This document shows, in pieces, positions 45,075 through 53,543 of a stretch of 64,000 bases of DNA; position 1 is the stretch's first letter, and each line of letters begins with the position of its first letter. The stretch lies in contig DIBV01000006.1 of assembly GCA_002415085.1 (NCBI GenBank), positions 310,001 through 374,000 of the forward strand, given 5' to 3'. A program made the position numbers and the translations under genes. Origin of the DNA: Arsukibacterium sp. UBA5043. GTDB taxonomy: Bacteria > Pseudomonadota > Gammaproteobacteria > Enterobacterales > Alteromonadaceae. The notes beneath the pieces were generated by a model that searched no databases, was not told the DNA's origin, and worked only from the letters and a program-made list of their open reading frames with translations.

Positions 45075-46412
45075 TTATGCGGTTTCAGTGTTAGCTGCGT
45101 TTACATCAGCCTGGCGCAGTAAAATAACGAAGCTGGCAACTACCAGTAAAATCAGGCAGTAAAAGCTGTGCGTTACCACCTGCCAGGGCGAGATACCAAA
45201 GCTGGCACCAAGCAGCAGCGCCTGCGCACCATAGGGCACTAAGCCCTGACTGATACAGGCAAAGATATCCAGTAAGCTGGCGCTTCGCCGTGGTGTGATC
45301 TGGTGTTGCTGCGCCAGATTTTTAGCAACATCGCCGGTCAGCACGATAGCAACAGTATTATTGGCGATACACAGGTTGCTGCTAAAGGCCAGCGCCGCTA
45401 TTGCCAGCTGCTGCGCTTTATTGCCCGCCAGTTTCAGCCTGCCGGTCAGGCGCTGAATTTGGGCGGAAATCCAACTTAAGCCCCCCTGTTGTTTAATAAA
45501 CTCACTTAAGCCGCTGACCAGCATTGCCAGCAAGAAAATCTCCTGCACGCTGACAAAGCCGGTCGCGATATCTTTACCTAAACCCGCAAGCTGATAGTCA
45601 GCAAATATACTGCCCTGCAATGCTGCCAGAATAATGCCAAGCACCAGTACAACAAATACATTTAATCCCAGCACGGCTAATACTAGGATGGCGGCGTAGG
45701 GCAGCACCCCGGTCCAGCTGAAATCAGCTGCTGCAACCGGAGCCGTAGCGCTGGTCAGAAATGAGTACAGCAGCAGGGTCAGAATGGCAGCGGGCAAGGC
45801 AATTTTTATATTTTCTTTAAATTTATCTGCCATTCTGGCGCCCTGGGTACGGGTCGAAGCGATGGTGGTGTCGGAAATAATTGACAAATTATCGCCAAAC
45901 ATCGCCCCGCTTAGCAGCACCCCTGCTACCAGTGCCGGGTCCAGGTTAGCCTGGGTAGCCAAACCTGCAGCGATAGGCGCCAGAGAGCCGATGGTACCCA
46001 TTGACGTGCCCATGGCTGTCGAAATCAGCGCAGCAATAATAAATAAACCCGGTAACAGCCAGGCCGCCGGAACAATACTCAGGCCGGCATTTACCGCAGC
46101 ATCTACGCCGCCGGTGGCAGTGGCAACGCTGGCAAAGGCACCGGCCAGCAGATAAATCAGACACATGGTAATAATATTATGGTTACCGGCACCTTTAATC
46201 AGCACGTCTATTGACTGTTGCAGTGGCGCCCGGTGCAGCCAGATAGCCAACATAATTGCCGGAATAATTGCCACATGACCAGGCAGCTGATAAAACGCAT
46301 AGTCAATTTGTTGTGCCTGAAAATACAAACCACTGCCTAAAAACAGCAATACAAACAGCCCTAACGGGATAAGAGAGCGTTTAGCGCCAGGCGGGCTTAG
46401 TGGGTTAACCAT
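45075..46412 (-). CDS. NhaC-family Na+/H+ antiporter
   Basis: 445 residues with about eleven or twelve hydrophobic helices. The NhaC-type signature is seen in STAMGTSMGTIGSLAPIA and GAMFGDNLSIISDTTIASTRTQG (about 140-190), where the conserved Asp and Thr/Ser bind cation. Secondary antiporter of the inner membrane exchanging Na+ for H+; related members carry dicarboxylates or malate/lactate, so substrate is not certain. It is convergent to the nucleotidyltransferase gene and divergent from the transporter-acyltransferase gene. Confidence 0.85.
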   Translation of the reverse strand: MVNPLSPPGAKRSLIPLGLFVLLFLGSGLYFQAQQIDYAFYQLPGHVAIIPAIMLAIWLHRAPLQQSIDVLIKGAGNHNIITMCLIYLLAGAFASVATATGGVDAAVNAGLSIVPAAWLLPGLFIIAALISTAMGTSMGTIGSLAPIAAGLATQANLDPALVAGVLLSGAMFGDNLSIISDTTIASTRTQGARMADKFKENIKIALPAAILTLLLYSFLTSATAPVAAADFSWTGVLPYAAILVLAVLGLNVFVVLVLGIILAALQGSIFADYQLAGLGKDIATGFVSVQEIFLLAMLVSGLSEFIKQQGGLSWISAQIQRLTGRLKLAGNKAQQLAIAALAFSSNLCIANNTVAIVLTGDVAKNLAQQHQITPRRSASLLDIFACISQGLVPYGAQALLLGASFGISPWQVVTHSFYCLILLVVASFVILLRQADVNAANTETA

Positions 46413-46578
46413 GATTTACCTCATCAAAAACGGCTGCGAACTATATAGATGGCCAGACGTCTTGTCAATATTTGCAGGAACTGCTGGTATCAGGTGACTA
46501 ACTTAGGGTATTTTGATGAAAAAACCTACCGTTTTTCAGTGCAGCGAAAGCCTGGACGCCGTCACATAGGGTATTGCA

Positions 46579-48450
46579 ATGTCAGAGCGTAACATTATTA
46601 ACAGTCGTCGCTTTTTACCGTTTTTTTTAACTCAGGCGCTGGGGGCCTTTAACGACAACGTATTTAAAAACTCCCTGATGTTATTACTGACATTTACTGC
46701 CGCTCAGGCCTTGCCCTGGAGTACCGACGTGACGATGAACCTGGCTGCAGGCTTATTTATTTTGCCGTTTCTGCTGTTCTCGGCCACGGCCGGCACCCTG
46801 GCCGACAGCATGTGTAAAAGCAGGCTTATCCGGGTACTGAAGCTCACCGAAATTATCCTGATGGCAGCTGCTGCCGTTGCCTTCTTTTTCCAGCAATATC
46901 TGGTACTGCTGGGCTTATTGTTTCTGATGGGCAGCCAGTCAGCGTTTTTTGGTCCGGTAAAATACGCCATATTGCCGCAGTTACTGGATGACAAGGAATT
47001 ACTAGCAGGCAATGCCTGGGTGGAAATGGGCACTTTTATTGCGATATTACTGGGCACCATCGTCGGTGGACTGGTTGTCGGGGTGGCGCATGCTTCATTA
47101 TGGATTGGCGCTATGGTGATCGTGTTTGCAGTGCTTGGCTATCTCAGCAGCCGGGCCATTCCAGCTGTCGGTAAAATAGATAATGCTGAGCGTTTTCGTT
47201 TCGCGCCCCTTAAGCAAACCTTGCAGACCATTAAAATCAGTTATGCTAACCGCACCTTATATCTGGCCATAATGGCGATCAGCTGGTTCTGGTTTCTGGG
47301 GGCCAGCTATTTAACCCAGTTCCCAAATTTTACCAAAACGGTGCTGGCCGGTGACAATACGGTGGTCACGGCATTACTGGTTGCTTTTTCGGTTGGGGTG
47401 GGGCTGGGTTCCATGTTGTGCGAGCGTTTATCGGGTAACCGGGTGGAGCTTGGCATAGTGCCGCTGGGTTCTCTTGGCTTAACAGTATTTGGTTGCAGTT
47501 TATATTTCAGCACACCGCAATTTATCTCAGGCGAGCTACTTAATCTAAGCGCATTTTTGCAATCAGGATACGGCTGGTGGGTGCTGTTTAACCTTACGCT
47601 AATTGGCGTTTCCGGCGGTTTGTTTATTGTGCCCTTGTATGCGTTATTGCAAAAAAGGGCTGAGCCTGGCCAGCGGGCCAGAATGATTGCGGCCAATAAT
47701 ATTTTTAATGCGCTTTTTATGGTGGCGAGCGCCGTGGCTGCTGTCGTGTTTTTAGCAGTGCTGGGATTAACCATACCGGAGTATTTTTTAATTCTGGCCG
47801 TTATGAATGCGGTGGTTGCTTTATATGTTTACAGTCAGGTACCGGAATTTGCCCTGCGGTTTGTGATTTATCTGCTAAGCCACACCCTGTACCGGGTTAA
47901 AAGTCAGGGGCTGGATAATATTCCCGATGAAGGTGCAGCGGTATTGGTGGCTAACCATGTCAGCTATGTGGATGCGCTGCTGATTGCCGGTGCGGTGCGC
48001 CGGCCCGTGCGCTTTGTTATGGAAAAAGCGATTTATGATTTGCCGGTTGCTAACTGGTTATTCCGGGCCGCCCGCACTATTCCTATCTGCAGCAAACAAA
48101 AAGATGAGCAGGTGTATGAAGCGGCCTTTACTGCGATAAAGCGTGAACTGGCTGCAGGCAATCTGGTGTGTATTTTTCCGGAAGGGCGGCTGACCAAAAC
48201 CGGCGATATTGATAATTTCCGGCCCGGTATCGAACGTATTATCGCTGAAAGTCCGGTACCGGTGGTGCCCATGGCGCTGCAGGGCTTATGGGGATCGTTT
48301 TTCAGTCATCATGGCAAAGGCGCTTTTAAGCCAAAAGGCCGATTGTGGTCTAGAATTACTCTGCACGCCAGCAACGCAATACCAGCCATTACCGTAAGTG
48401 CGGCAGTACTGGAGCAAAAAGTGCGGTTATTGCGTGGTGATGCAGTCTGA
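46579..48450 (+). CDS. MFS transporter-acyltransferase fusion (LplT-PlsC like)
   Basis: 623 residues. Residues about 1-415 form a twelve-helix MFS transporter resembling LplT, the lysophospholipid flippase (FFLTQALGAFNDNVFKN start; RARMIAANNIFNA). Residues about 430-610 are a PlsC-type acyltransferase with NHVSYVD (N459-D465) and FPEGRLT. In E. coli the separate LplT imports lysophospholipids and Aas reacylates them; this fusion joins transport and reacylation, but without the acyl-ACP synthetase part of Aas, so the acyl donor must come from elsewhere. Inner membrane. Confidence 0.88.
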   Translation: MSERNIINSRRFLPFFLTQALGAFNDNVFKNSLMLLLTFTAAQALPWSTDVTMNLAAGLFILPFLLFSATAGTLADSMCKSRLIRVLKLTEIILMAAAAVAFFFQQYLVLLGLLFLMGSQSAFFGPVKYAILPQLLDDKELLAGNAWVEMGTFIAILLGTIVGGLVVGVAHASLWIGAMVIVFAVLGYLSSRAIPAVGKIDNAERFRFAPLKQTLQTIKISYANRTLYLAIMAISWFWFLGASYLTQFPNFTKTVLAGDNTVVTALLVAFSVGVGLGSMLCERLSGNRVELGIVPLGSLGLTVFGCSLYFSTPQFISGELLNLSAFLQSGYGWWVLFNLTLIGVSGGLFIVPLYALLQKRAEPGQRARMIAANNIFNALFMVASAVAAVVFLAVLGLTIPEYFLILAVMNAVVALYVYSQVPEFALRFVIYLLSHTLYRVKSQGLDNIPDEGAAVLVANHVSYVDALLIAGAVRRPVRFVMEKAIYDLPVANWLFRAARTIPICSKQKDEQVYEAAFTAIKRELAAGNLVCIFPEGRLTKTGDIDNFRPGIERIIAESPVPVVPMALQGLWGSFFSHHGKGAFKPKGRLWSRITLHASNAIPAITVSAAVLEQKVRLLRGDAV

Positions 48451-48530
48451 GATATTTCATAGGCAATCAATAATCACACCTGATATGACGTGTATCGAAA
48501 AACTTTTTTAATAGTTTAAGGAGATACACT

Positions 48531-50258
48531 ATGAAAAAGCTAGTTATGTTATTGATTGTAATCAGTACTGTTGCCGGCATAAGTTATACCGTGTACAGCA
48601 GGCAACTGAATCATTCTGCAGTGGCTACACCAGCATCAACATCAGCAGCAATAGCCGCTAAAAACTATTTACCTGAAATTGCCCCTGTCGGCGCCACGTT
48701 TCTCGAAGGCCTCGGTAGCTTCAGCCTGCCAGTCAGCACGACTAACCCGGAAGCGCAGCGCTGGTTTAATCAGGCGATGATTCTGACCTATGGTTTTAAT
48801 CATCAGGCGGCAGAGCGCTCGTTTCTGAAAGCGATTGAGTCAGATCCTGCGTGTGCAATGTGCTGGTGGGGGGCGGCTTTGGTACTGGGGCCTCATGTTA
48901 ATGCCGCGATGGATCCGGCGAACAACGCGCCGGCATGGCAGCGGTTGCAAAAGGCGCAAGCACTGGCCGACGCTGCCAAACCCTGGGAGCAGGCATTTAT
49001 TAGCGCGTTAGCGGCACGTTATGCTGTGCCGGCCAACGCAGATCGCGCTGCTTTGGATAAAGCCTATGCCAGCGCGATGGCCAGTCTGGCAAAGTCCCTG
49101 CCGGATAATCTGGAAGCGGCTACCTTGTATGCCGAAGCAATGATGAACCTGCAGCCCTGGAATTACTGGGACGACAGCGGTAAGCCTGTTGGTGACACCC
49201 TTAACATTGTCCAGGTATTAGAAGGCGTTATGGCGCGCGATGCCAATCACGCCGGTGCTCTGCATTTGTATATTCATGCGGTGGAAGCGTCAGCTGAGCC
49301 AGAGCGCGGTGTGGTCGCAGCTGATCGGTTGCGCACCCTGATCCCGGGCTCTGGCCATTTGGTGCATATGCCAGCCCATATTTATGCCCGCGTCGGGCGC
49401 TGGCAGGATGCAGTGATTGCCAACCAACGGGCAATTGAAGCTGATGATGCTTACCTTGCAGCATGCAGGCCTGGCCCGGGTGTTTATCCGCTTGGTTATG
49501 TGCCACACAATCACCATTTTTTGTGGTTTGCGGCGACGATGACGGGTAATAAAAAAGTGGCTCTGGCTGCTGCCGACTCAACATATCAGCGAACCAGTGA
49601 CGCTAATCTGATGCGGATGCCGGGGATGGAGGCAATGCAGAATTTCGCGTCTACCCCGTTGTTTGCGATGGTCCGGTTTGGTCAGTGGCAGGATATCACT
49701 GCTATGACAAGACCGGCTGACGATTTACCCTATATGGTTGCGATATGGGAATACGCCCGGGGAATGGCAGCGCTGCGTACCGGTAATATCAGCCAGGCTA
49801 CTGCTCATCATGAAGCCTTAACCGGGCTTACCACATCGCCAGTCATCGACGCGATGACAGTCTGGAACCGCTATTCGCTGATCCACTCGGTAAAGCTGGC
49901 TGAGCGGATACTCGCAGCAGAACTGGCATGGCAGGCTAAAGAGCCTGATGCAGCCTTTACGGCGCTGCGTCAGGCGCTGACAATTGAAGATAAGCTTTTG
50001 TATGACGAGCCACCGGCATGGCATGCCCCGGTCAGGCAGACTCTTGGTTTTATGCTGCTGAATTCAGGGCAGGCGGCCGAGGCTGAAACCGTATACCAGG
50101 AAGAGTTACGCCGCAACCCGGAGAACGGCTGGTCACTGTTCGGCCTGGAGCAGGCATTACGGCAACAAGGTAAAACTGACGATGCGGATACGGTGGCAAA
50201 ACGGTTTGAGCAGGCGTGGATACATGCCGATATTACCCTGACTGCGTCCAGGTTGTAG
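48531..50258 (+). CDS. Exported TPR protein with Cys/His motifs
   Basis: 575 residues with an N-terminal signal/anchor helix (about 3-22), so periplasmic. Most of the protein is helical repeats of TPR type (AAERSFLKAIESDP, AETVYQEELRRNPENG). It has conserved motifs CAMCWWGAALVLGPHVN (about 106-122), HLYIHAVEAS, HMPAHIYAR and PHNHHFLWFA; the first is CxxCWW, not the CxxCH of cytochrome c. These could bind metal. Family proteins are commonly annotated only as tetratricopeptide proteins. It is followed four bases later by the converging SCO gene, a copper protein, which may be coincidental. Confidence 0.72.
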   Translation: MKKLVMLLIVISTVAGISYTVYSRQLNHSAVATPASTSAAIAAKNYLPEIAPVGATFLEGLGSFSLPVSTTNPEAQRWFNQAMILTYGFNHQAAERSFLKAIESDPACAMCWWGAALVLGPHVNAAMDPANNAPAWQRLQKAQALADAAKPWEQAFISALAARYAVPANADRAALDKAYASAMASLAKSLPDNLEAATLYAEAMMNLQPWNYWDDSGKPVGDTLNIVQVLEGVMARDANHAGALHLYIHAVEASAEPERGVVAADRLRTLIPGSGHLVHMPAHIYARVGRWQDAVIANQRAIEADDAYLAACRPGPGVYPLGYVPHNHHFLWFAATMTGNKKVALAAADSTYQRTSDANLMRMPGMEAMQNFASTPLFAMVRFGQWQDITAMTRPADDLPYMVAIWEYARGMAALRTGNISQATAHHEALTGLTTSPVIDAMTVWNRYSLIHSVKLAERILAAELAWQAKEPDAAFTALRQALTIEDKLLYDEPPAWHAPVRQTLGFMLLNSGQAAEAETVYQEELRRNPENGWSLFGLEQALRQQGKTDDADTVAKRFEQAWIHADITLTASRL

Positions 50259-50262
50259 CAGG

Positions 50263-50907
50263 CTAAGGCGCTGGCAGCGCTGAGAAATCCGCTGCCAGCT
50301 CAGCCGGATCCAACGGCGCCTTCCAGTACCCGGCCATGCGACCTTGCGGGTCCAGCAACACCAGCGCGGTTGAGTGTTCAATACTATAATTTTCACCCTC
50401 TAAGGCGGGCAGTTTTACCTGCGCCATGCCTAAACTTGCCAATAAAGAACTCAGTTCTTTATTCGCCCCGGTCAGGCCGGTCCAGCGGGGTTCAAACCAG
50501 TTTATAAATTGTTTCAGGCTGGCTGCAGTATCACGTTCTGGGTCAACCGTTATAAATACCACCTGGTGATGTCGTTGTCCGCGCATCTGTTCCTCGGCCG
50601 ACTTTAATAGTGCCAGGGTTAACGGACAGATATCAGGGCAGGAGGTAAAACCTGAGAAAATCACGGTCCATTGACCCACAAAATTGGCATTGGCAAAGGC
50701 AGTACCATGCTGATCAGTCAGCACAAACGCCGCCAATGGCCGTGGCGCTGGCAGCACCGTGCCATAGCGCAGCGTCAATGGGGACAGCGCCAAGGAGGGG
50801 CTGGATACCGTTGGCAGTGTCGAAGCTGGCTGAGGTTCGGTGCAGCCGATAAGCGTCATCATCAGTGCCAGTACCGGCACGGCAATCGCTTGGTTTAGTG
50901 ATGGCAT
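50263..50907 (-). CDS. SCO family copper chaperone/thiol protein
   Basis: 214 residues. Lipoprotein signal (LIGC, Cys22) and a thioredoxin-fold SCO1/SenC domain: CPDIC (CxxxC copper-binding pair), VDPERD and a late histidine in IEHSTALVLLD. SCO proteins deliver copper to CuA of cytochrome c oxidase or act as thiol reductants. The length is typical. No cytochrome oxidase gene is in this window. Confidence 0.92.
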   Translation of the reverse strand: MPSLNQAIAVPVLALMMTLIGCTEPQPASTLPTVSSPSLALSPLTLRYGTVLPAPRPLAAFVLTDQHGTAFANANFVGQWTVIFSGFTSCPDICPLTLALLKSAEEQMRGQRHHQVVFITVDPERDTAASLKQFINWFEPRWTGLTGANKELSSLLASLGMAQVKLPALEGENYSIEHSTALVLLDPQGRMAGYWKAPLDPAELAADFSALPAP

Positions 50908-51069
50908 AACAGTGATTTCATCCAGGATGGCCGGCTATGTCCGTTCATAGTAAGACTAAAGAGTATTACGGTAAAAGGTAAAAATAGCTAACTGCAACTT
51001 GAACTAGCGGCGTTTGCCCACATAACTCTGGAATGTCTGCAACGATGCAGTAGCTTACCCGGAGTATAA

Positions 51070-52224
51070 ATGCTTAATTTTTCCTATCAGAACCCCACCC
51101 GCATTGTGTTTGGTAAAGATCAGCTCAGCCAGTTAGCCAAATTAATTCCCGCTGGCAGTAAGGTGTTGATGTTGTATGGCGGCGGCTCCATTAAGCACAA
51201 TGGCGTTTATGAGCAGGTTACAACCGCCCTGGCAGATTATGACTGGCAGGAATTCAGTGGTATTGAACCTAACCCCAGCTTTGAAACCCTGATGAAAGCA
51301 GCAGATTTAGTCCGCGAACAAAAAATTGACTTTCTGTTGCCGGTAGGCGGTGGCAGTGTGATTGATGGTGCTAAATTTGTCGCTGCTGCTGCGGTATATC
51401 CGGGTGATGCCTGGGATATTCTGGCCAATCGCGGCACAGTAGAGCAGGCGGTAGCGCTTGGCTGCGTGTTAACCCTGCCAGCGACAGGCACTGAGAGTAA
51501 TGGTAATTCTGTGGTCACCCGTTATGAAACCCAGCAAAAGCTAGCGTTCAGCAGCCCGTTAGTGTATCCACAATTTGCTATTCTTGACCCTTCTGTCACC
51601 TTCAGCCTGCCTCCGCGCCAGGTTGCCAACGGTGTGGTTGACGCCTTTGTCCATGTGATAGAGCAGTATTTAACCTACCCGGTTAATGCGCCGGTGCAGG
51701 ACCGTTTTGCTGAAGGTTTATTGCAAACCCTGATTGAAGAAGGGCCGAAAGCGCTAAGTAACCCGGATGACTACGAGGTGCGGGCAAATATTATGTGGGC
51801 CGCGACGATGGCGCTCAACGGCTTGATAGGTCAGGGGGTGCCACAAGACTGGGCGACCCATATGATTGGCCATGAAATTACCGCACTGTATGGCCTGGAC
51901 CATGCCCAGACGTTGGCCATCGTGTTACCAGCCTTAATGCAACAGCAGCGCGCGCAAAAGCGCGACAAGTTGCTGCAGTTCGGTCAGCGGGTCTGGCAGC
52001 TGAGTCATCAGGATGAAGAGCGGCTAATTGATGACACGATTACCCACACCCGGGCGTTTTTCGAGCAGATGGGTGTGCCAACCCGCCTGGCGGATTATGG
52101 CATCGCTGCCGATGCGGTGGATAAACTGCTGGCCAAGCTGCAAGCCAATGGCATGGTAAAACTGGGCGAGCATGGCGATATTGATTTAGACGTTTCACGG
52201 CAGATTTTGCAAAAAGCGGTGTAA
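51070..52224 (+). CDS. Iron/zinc-dependent alcohol dehydrogenase YqhD-like
   Basis: 384 residues of the group III Fe-ADH family. NADPH site GGGSIKHNG and PVGGGSVIDGAKF (about 38-105), and the metal ligands are in the pattern DAFVHVIEQYL, MIGHEITALYGLDHAQ (His/Asp/His). YqhD in E. coli reduces toxic aldehydes with NADPH and is part of the aldehyde-stress response. Length and motifs match YqhD (387). No yqhC regulator is adjacent; a fold-back element and terminator follow. Confidence 0.9.
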   Translation: MLNFSYQNPTRIVFGKDQLSQLAKLIPAGSKVLMLYGGGSIKHNGVYEQVTTALADYDWQEFSGIEPNPSFETLMKAADLVREQKIDFLLPVGGGSVIDGAKFVAAAAVYPGDAWDILANRGTVEQAVALGCVLTLPATGTESNGNSVVTRYETQQKLAFSSPLVYPQFAILDPSVTFSLPPRQVANGVVDAFVHVIEQYLTYPVNAPVQDRFAEGLLQTLIEEGPKALSNPDDYEVRANIMWAATMALNGLIGQGVPQDWATHMIGHEITALYGLDHAQTLAIVLPALMQQQRAQKRDKLLQFGQRVWQLSHQDEERLIDDTITHTRAFFEQMGVPTRLADYGIAADAVDKLLAKLQANGMVKLGEHGDIDLDVSRQILQKAV

Positions 52225-52241
52225 CGAAGTTTAATCGGGGA

Positions 52242-52404
52242 GGGGGCTAATACCTGATGGGGCGACACAGAGTGTCTGAGCGAACGCGTAAGCGGTAGCG
52301 ACAAATTCGTCAGGAACGAATTTGAACAGCTTAGCTGGCCCGAAGGGCGAAAGGCTGGACGCCTGCAGTAGTTGCTGTGGCGAGCCCGGCAGGTGTTAGG
52401 GCCC
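52242..52404. repeat. Fold-back structured element, four internal hairpins
   Basis: No gene covers 52225-52524. An outer stem CTAATACCTG (52247-52256) pairs with CAGGTGTTAG (52390-52399). Inside are stems GACAC/GTGTC (52264-52276), CGC/GCG with GTAA loop (52285-52294), CAAATTCGT/ACGAATTTG (52302-52324, nine perfect pairs) and GCCC/GGGC with GAA loop (52338-52348). Together they form a multi-branched fold of about 160 bases. It may be a dispersed repeat, a folded RNA or the remains of a small element; I cannot tell. A minus-strand open frame across it (52095-52445) is not taken as a gene. Confidence 0.55.
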
Positions 52405-52436
52405 GGACTGCGCAACATTATTTGTAATAGTTCAGA

Positions 52437-52462
52437 AATAGCCATTAAGATGGCTATTTTGC
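52437..52462 (+). terminator. Terminator after the YqhD-like gene
   Basis: AAATAGCCAT/ATGGCTATTT stem with a short TAAG loop and T-run. Confidence 0.8.
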
Positions 52463-52473
52463 TTCCTAGTAAC

Positions 52474-52498
52474 GGCCGCTTTTGTTTTAATAGCGGCC
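52474..52498 (+). other. Second hairpin before dapB
   Basis: A perfect seven-base stem GGCCGCT/AGCGGCC around an 11-base T/A-rich loop, followed by ATTCTTGTTAATTTTT, between the terminator and dapB. Its role is unknown; it could be part of the dapB leader. Confidence 0.4.
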
Positions 52499-52524
52499 AT
52501 TCTTGTTAATTTTTGAGTCAGAAT

Positions 52525-53334
52525 ATGCCTGCAATCGGAATTTTCGGCGCGAACGGCCGGATGGGGCGTGCCCTTACCACTGTTGCCAATGAGCAGCAGT
52601 TGAATTTAACGGCGGCGACGGTGCGTGCCGGTTCGACATTAGTTGGCGTTGATGCCGGTGAGCTGGCCGGCTGTGGCAAGCTGGGGCTGGCGCTGAGTGA
52701 AACCGGCGCAAGCAGTATCAACAATGCCGATATCTGGGTTGATTTCACTATGCCTGACGCCATGCTGACCCATCTTAAGCTGGCAGTCGCCGCGAAAAAA
52801 GCCATGGTAATTGGCGTAACCGGCCTAACTGATGAGCAGTATCAGCAGTTACAACAGGCCAGTGAGCATATTCCGATTGTCTGGGCGCCGAATATGAGTG
52901 TCGGTGTCAACCTGTTACTGCACCTGGTGCAAACGGCAGCCCGGGTCATGGGTCAGACCGCCGATATAGAAATTATCGAAGCGCATCACCGCTATAAAAA
53001 AGACGCCCCTTCAGGCACCGCCATGGCCATTGGCGCCAGTATTGCCAAAACACTTGGTCGTAATTTAAACGACGTGGCGGTATATGGCCGTGAGGGCATA
53101 ACGGGTGAGCGGGAGCAGCACACCATTGGTTTTGCCACGGTTCGGGGCGGTGATATTATTGGCGATCACACCGCACTTTTTGCAGATTTAGGCGAAAGAC
53201 TGGAAATAAGCCACAAAGCATCCAGCCGTAATACCTTTGCCCAAGGCGCGCTGCGTGCTGCTTTGTGGTTGCAAAATAAACAGCCGGGACTTTATTCTAT
53301 GCAGCAAGTGCTGGGATTGGCAGACTTAACATAA
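52525..53334 (+). CDS. dapB: 4-hydroxy-tetrahydrodipicolinate reductase
   Basis: 269 residues from ATG 52525 (an in-frame TTG at 52513 would give 273, the E. coli length; no convincing ribosome site decides). Reduces HTPA to tetrahydrodipicolinate with NAD(P)H in lysine and peptidoglycan precursor synthesis. N-terminal GANGRMG nucleotide motif, then VIGVTGL, the conserved [15 protein letters not shown] (catalytic His-His-x4-Lys) and the C-terminal [16 protein letters not shown]. It lies upstream of carAB, a common gammaproteobacterial order. Confidence 0.95.
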   Translation: MPAIGIFGANGRMGRALTTVANEQQLNLTAATVRAGSTLVGVDAGELAGCGKLGLALSETGASSINNADIWVDFTMPDAMLTHLKLAVAAKKAMVIGVTGLTDEQYQQLQQASEHIPIVWAPNMSVGVNLLLHLVQTAARVMGQTADIEIIEAHHRYKKDAPSGTAMAIGASIAKTLGRNLNDVAVYGREGITGEREQHTIGFATVRGGDIIGDHTALFADLGERLEISHKASSRNTFAQGALRAALWLQNKQPGLYSMQQVLGLADLT

Positions 53335-53484
53335 GCTTTTGAGCAACTAAACATAAAAATGAGTTAAAGCAGGTATTTTTGTAAAAATGCAAAATAGCCA
53401 TAGCCAAAAGCATGCTTATCGCCTAAAATAATCAGGTTTGCCCGGTCACTTGCCCGGTCGAATACGAAGTTTAGAATTTTGGGT

Positions 53485-53526
53485 CAAAACGGGTTGTAAA
53501 ACACAGTAAGTTTTCGCCCGTTTTTT
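53485..53526 (+). terminator. Terminator-like hairpin in the carA leader (candidate attenuator)
   Basis: AAAACGGG (53486-53493) pairs with CCCGTTTT (53517-53524), with an inner AAAAC/GTTTT stem (53498-53502 with 53510-53514), followed by T-rich sequence. It ends 18 bases before the carA start. It may terminate dapB transcription, but its position suggests control of carAB. Confidence 0.55.
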
Positions 53527-53543
53527 GCTGTTTGGAGGTTATT

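Noticed and set aside
52095-52445. 116-residue minus-strand frame covering the fold-back element
   Set aside because: It overlaps the end of the YqhD-like gene, has no ribosome site, and its translation reflects the hairpins; it is not a recognisable protein.
52225-52524. Lysine riboswitch before dapB
   Set aside because: The region folds into a multi-branched element, but it lacks the conserved lysine-riboswitch core (AGAGG.GC, GGGT and so on), is short, and a terminator separates it from dapB.
53375-53388. Palindrome ATTTTTGTAAAAAT upstream of carA as an operator
   Set aside because: Low-complexity A/T palindromes occur by chance and no consensus is recognised.
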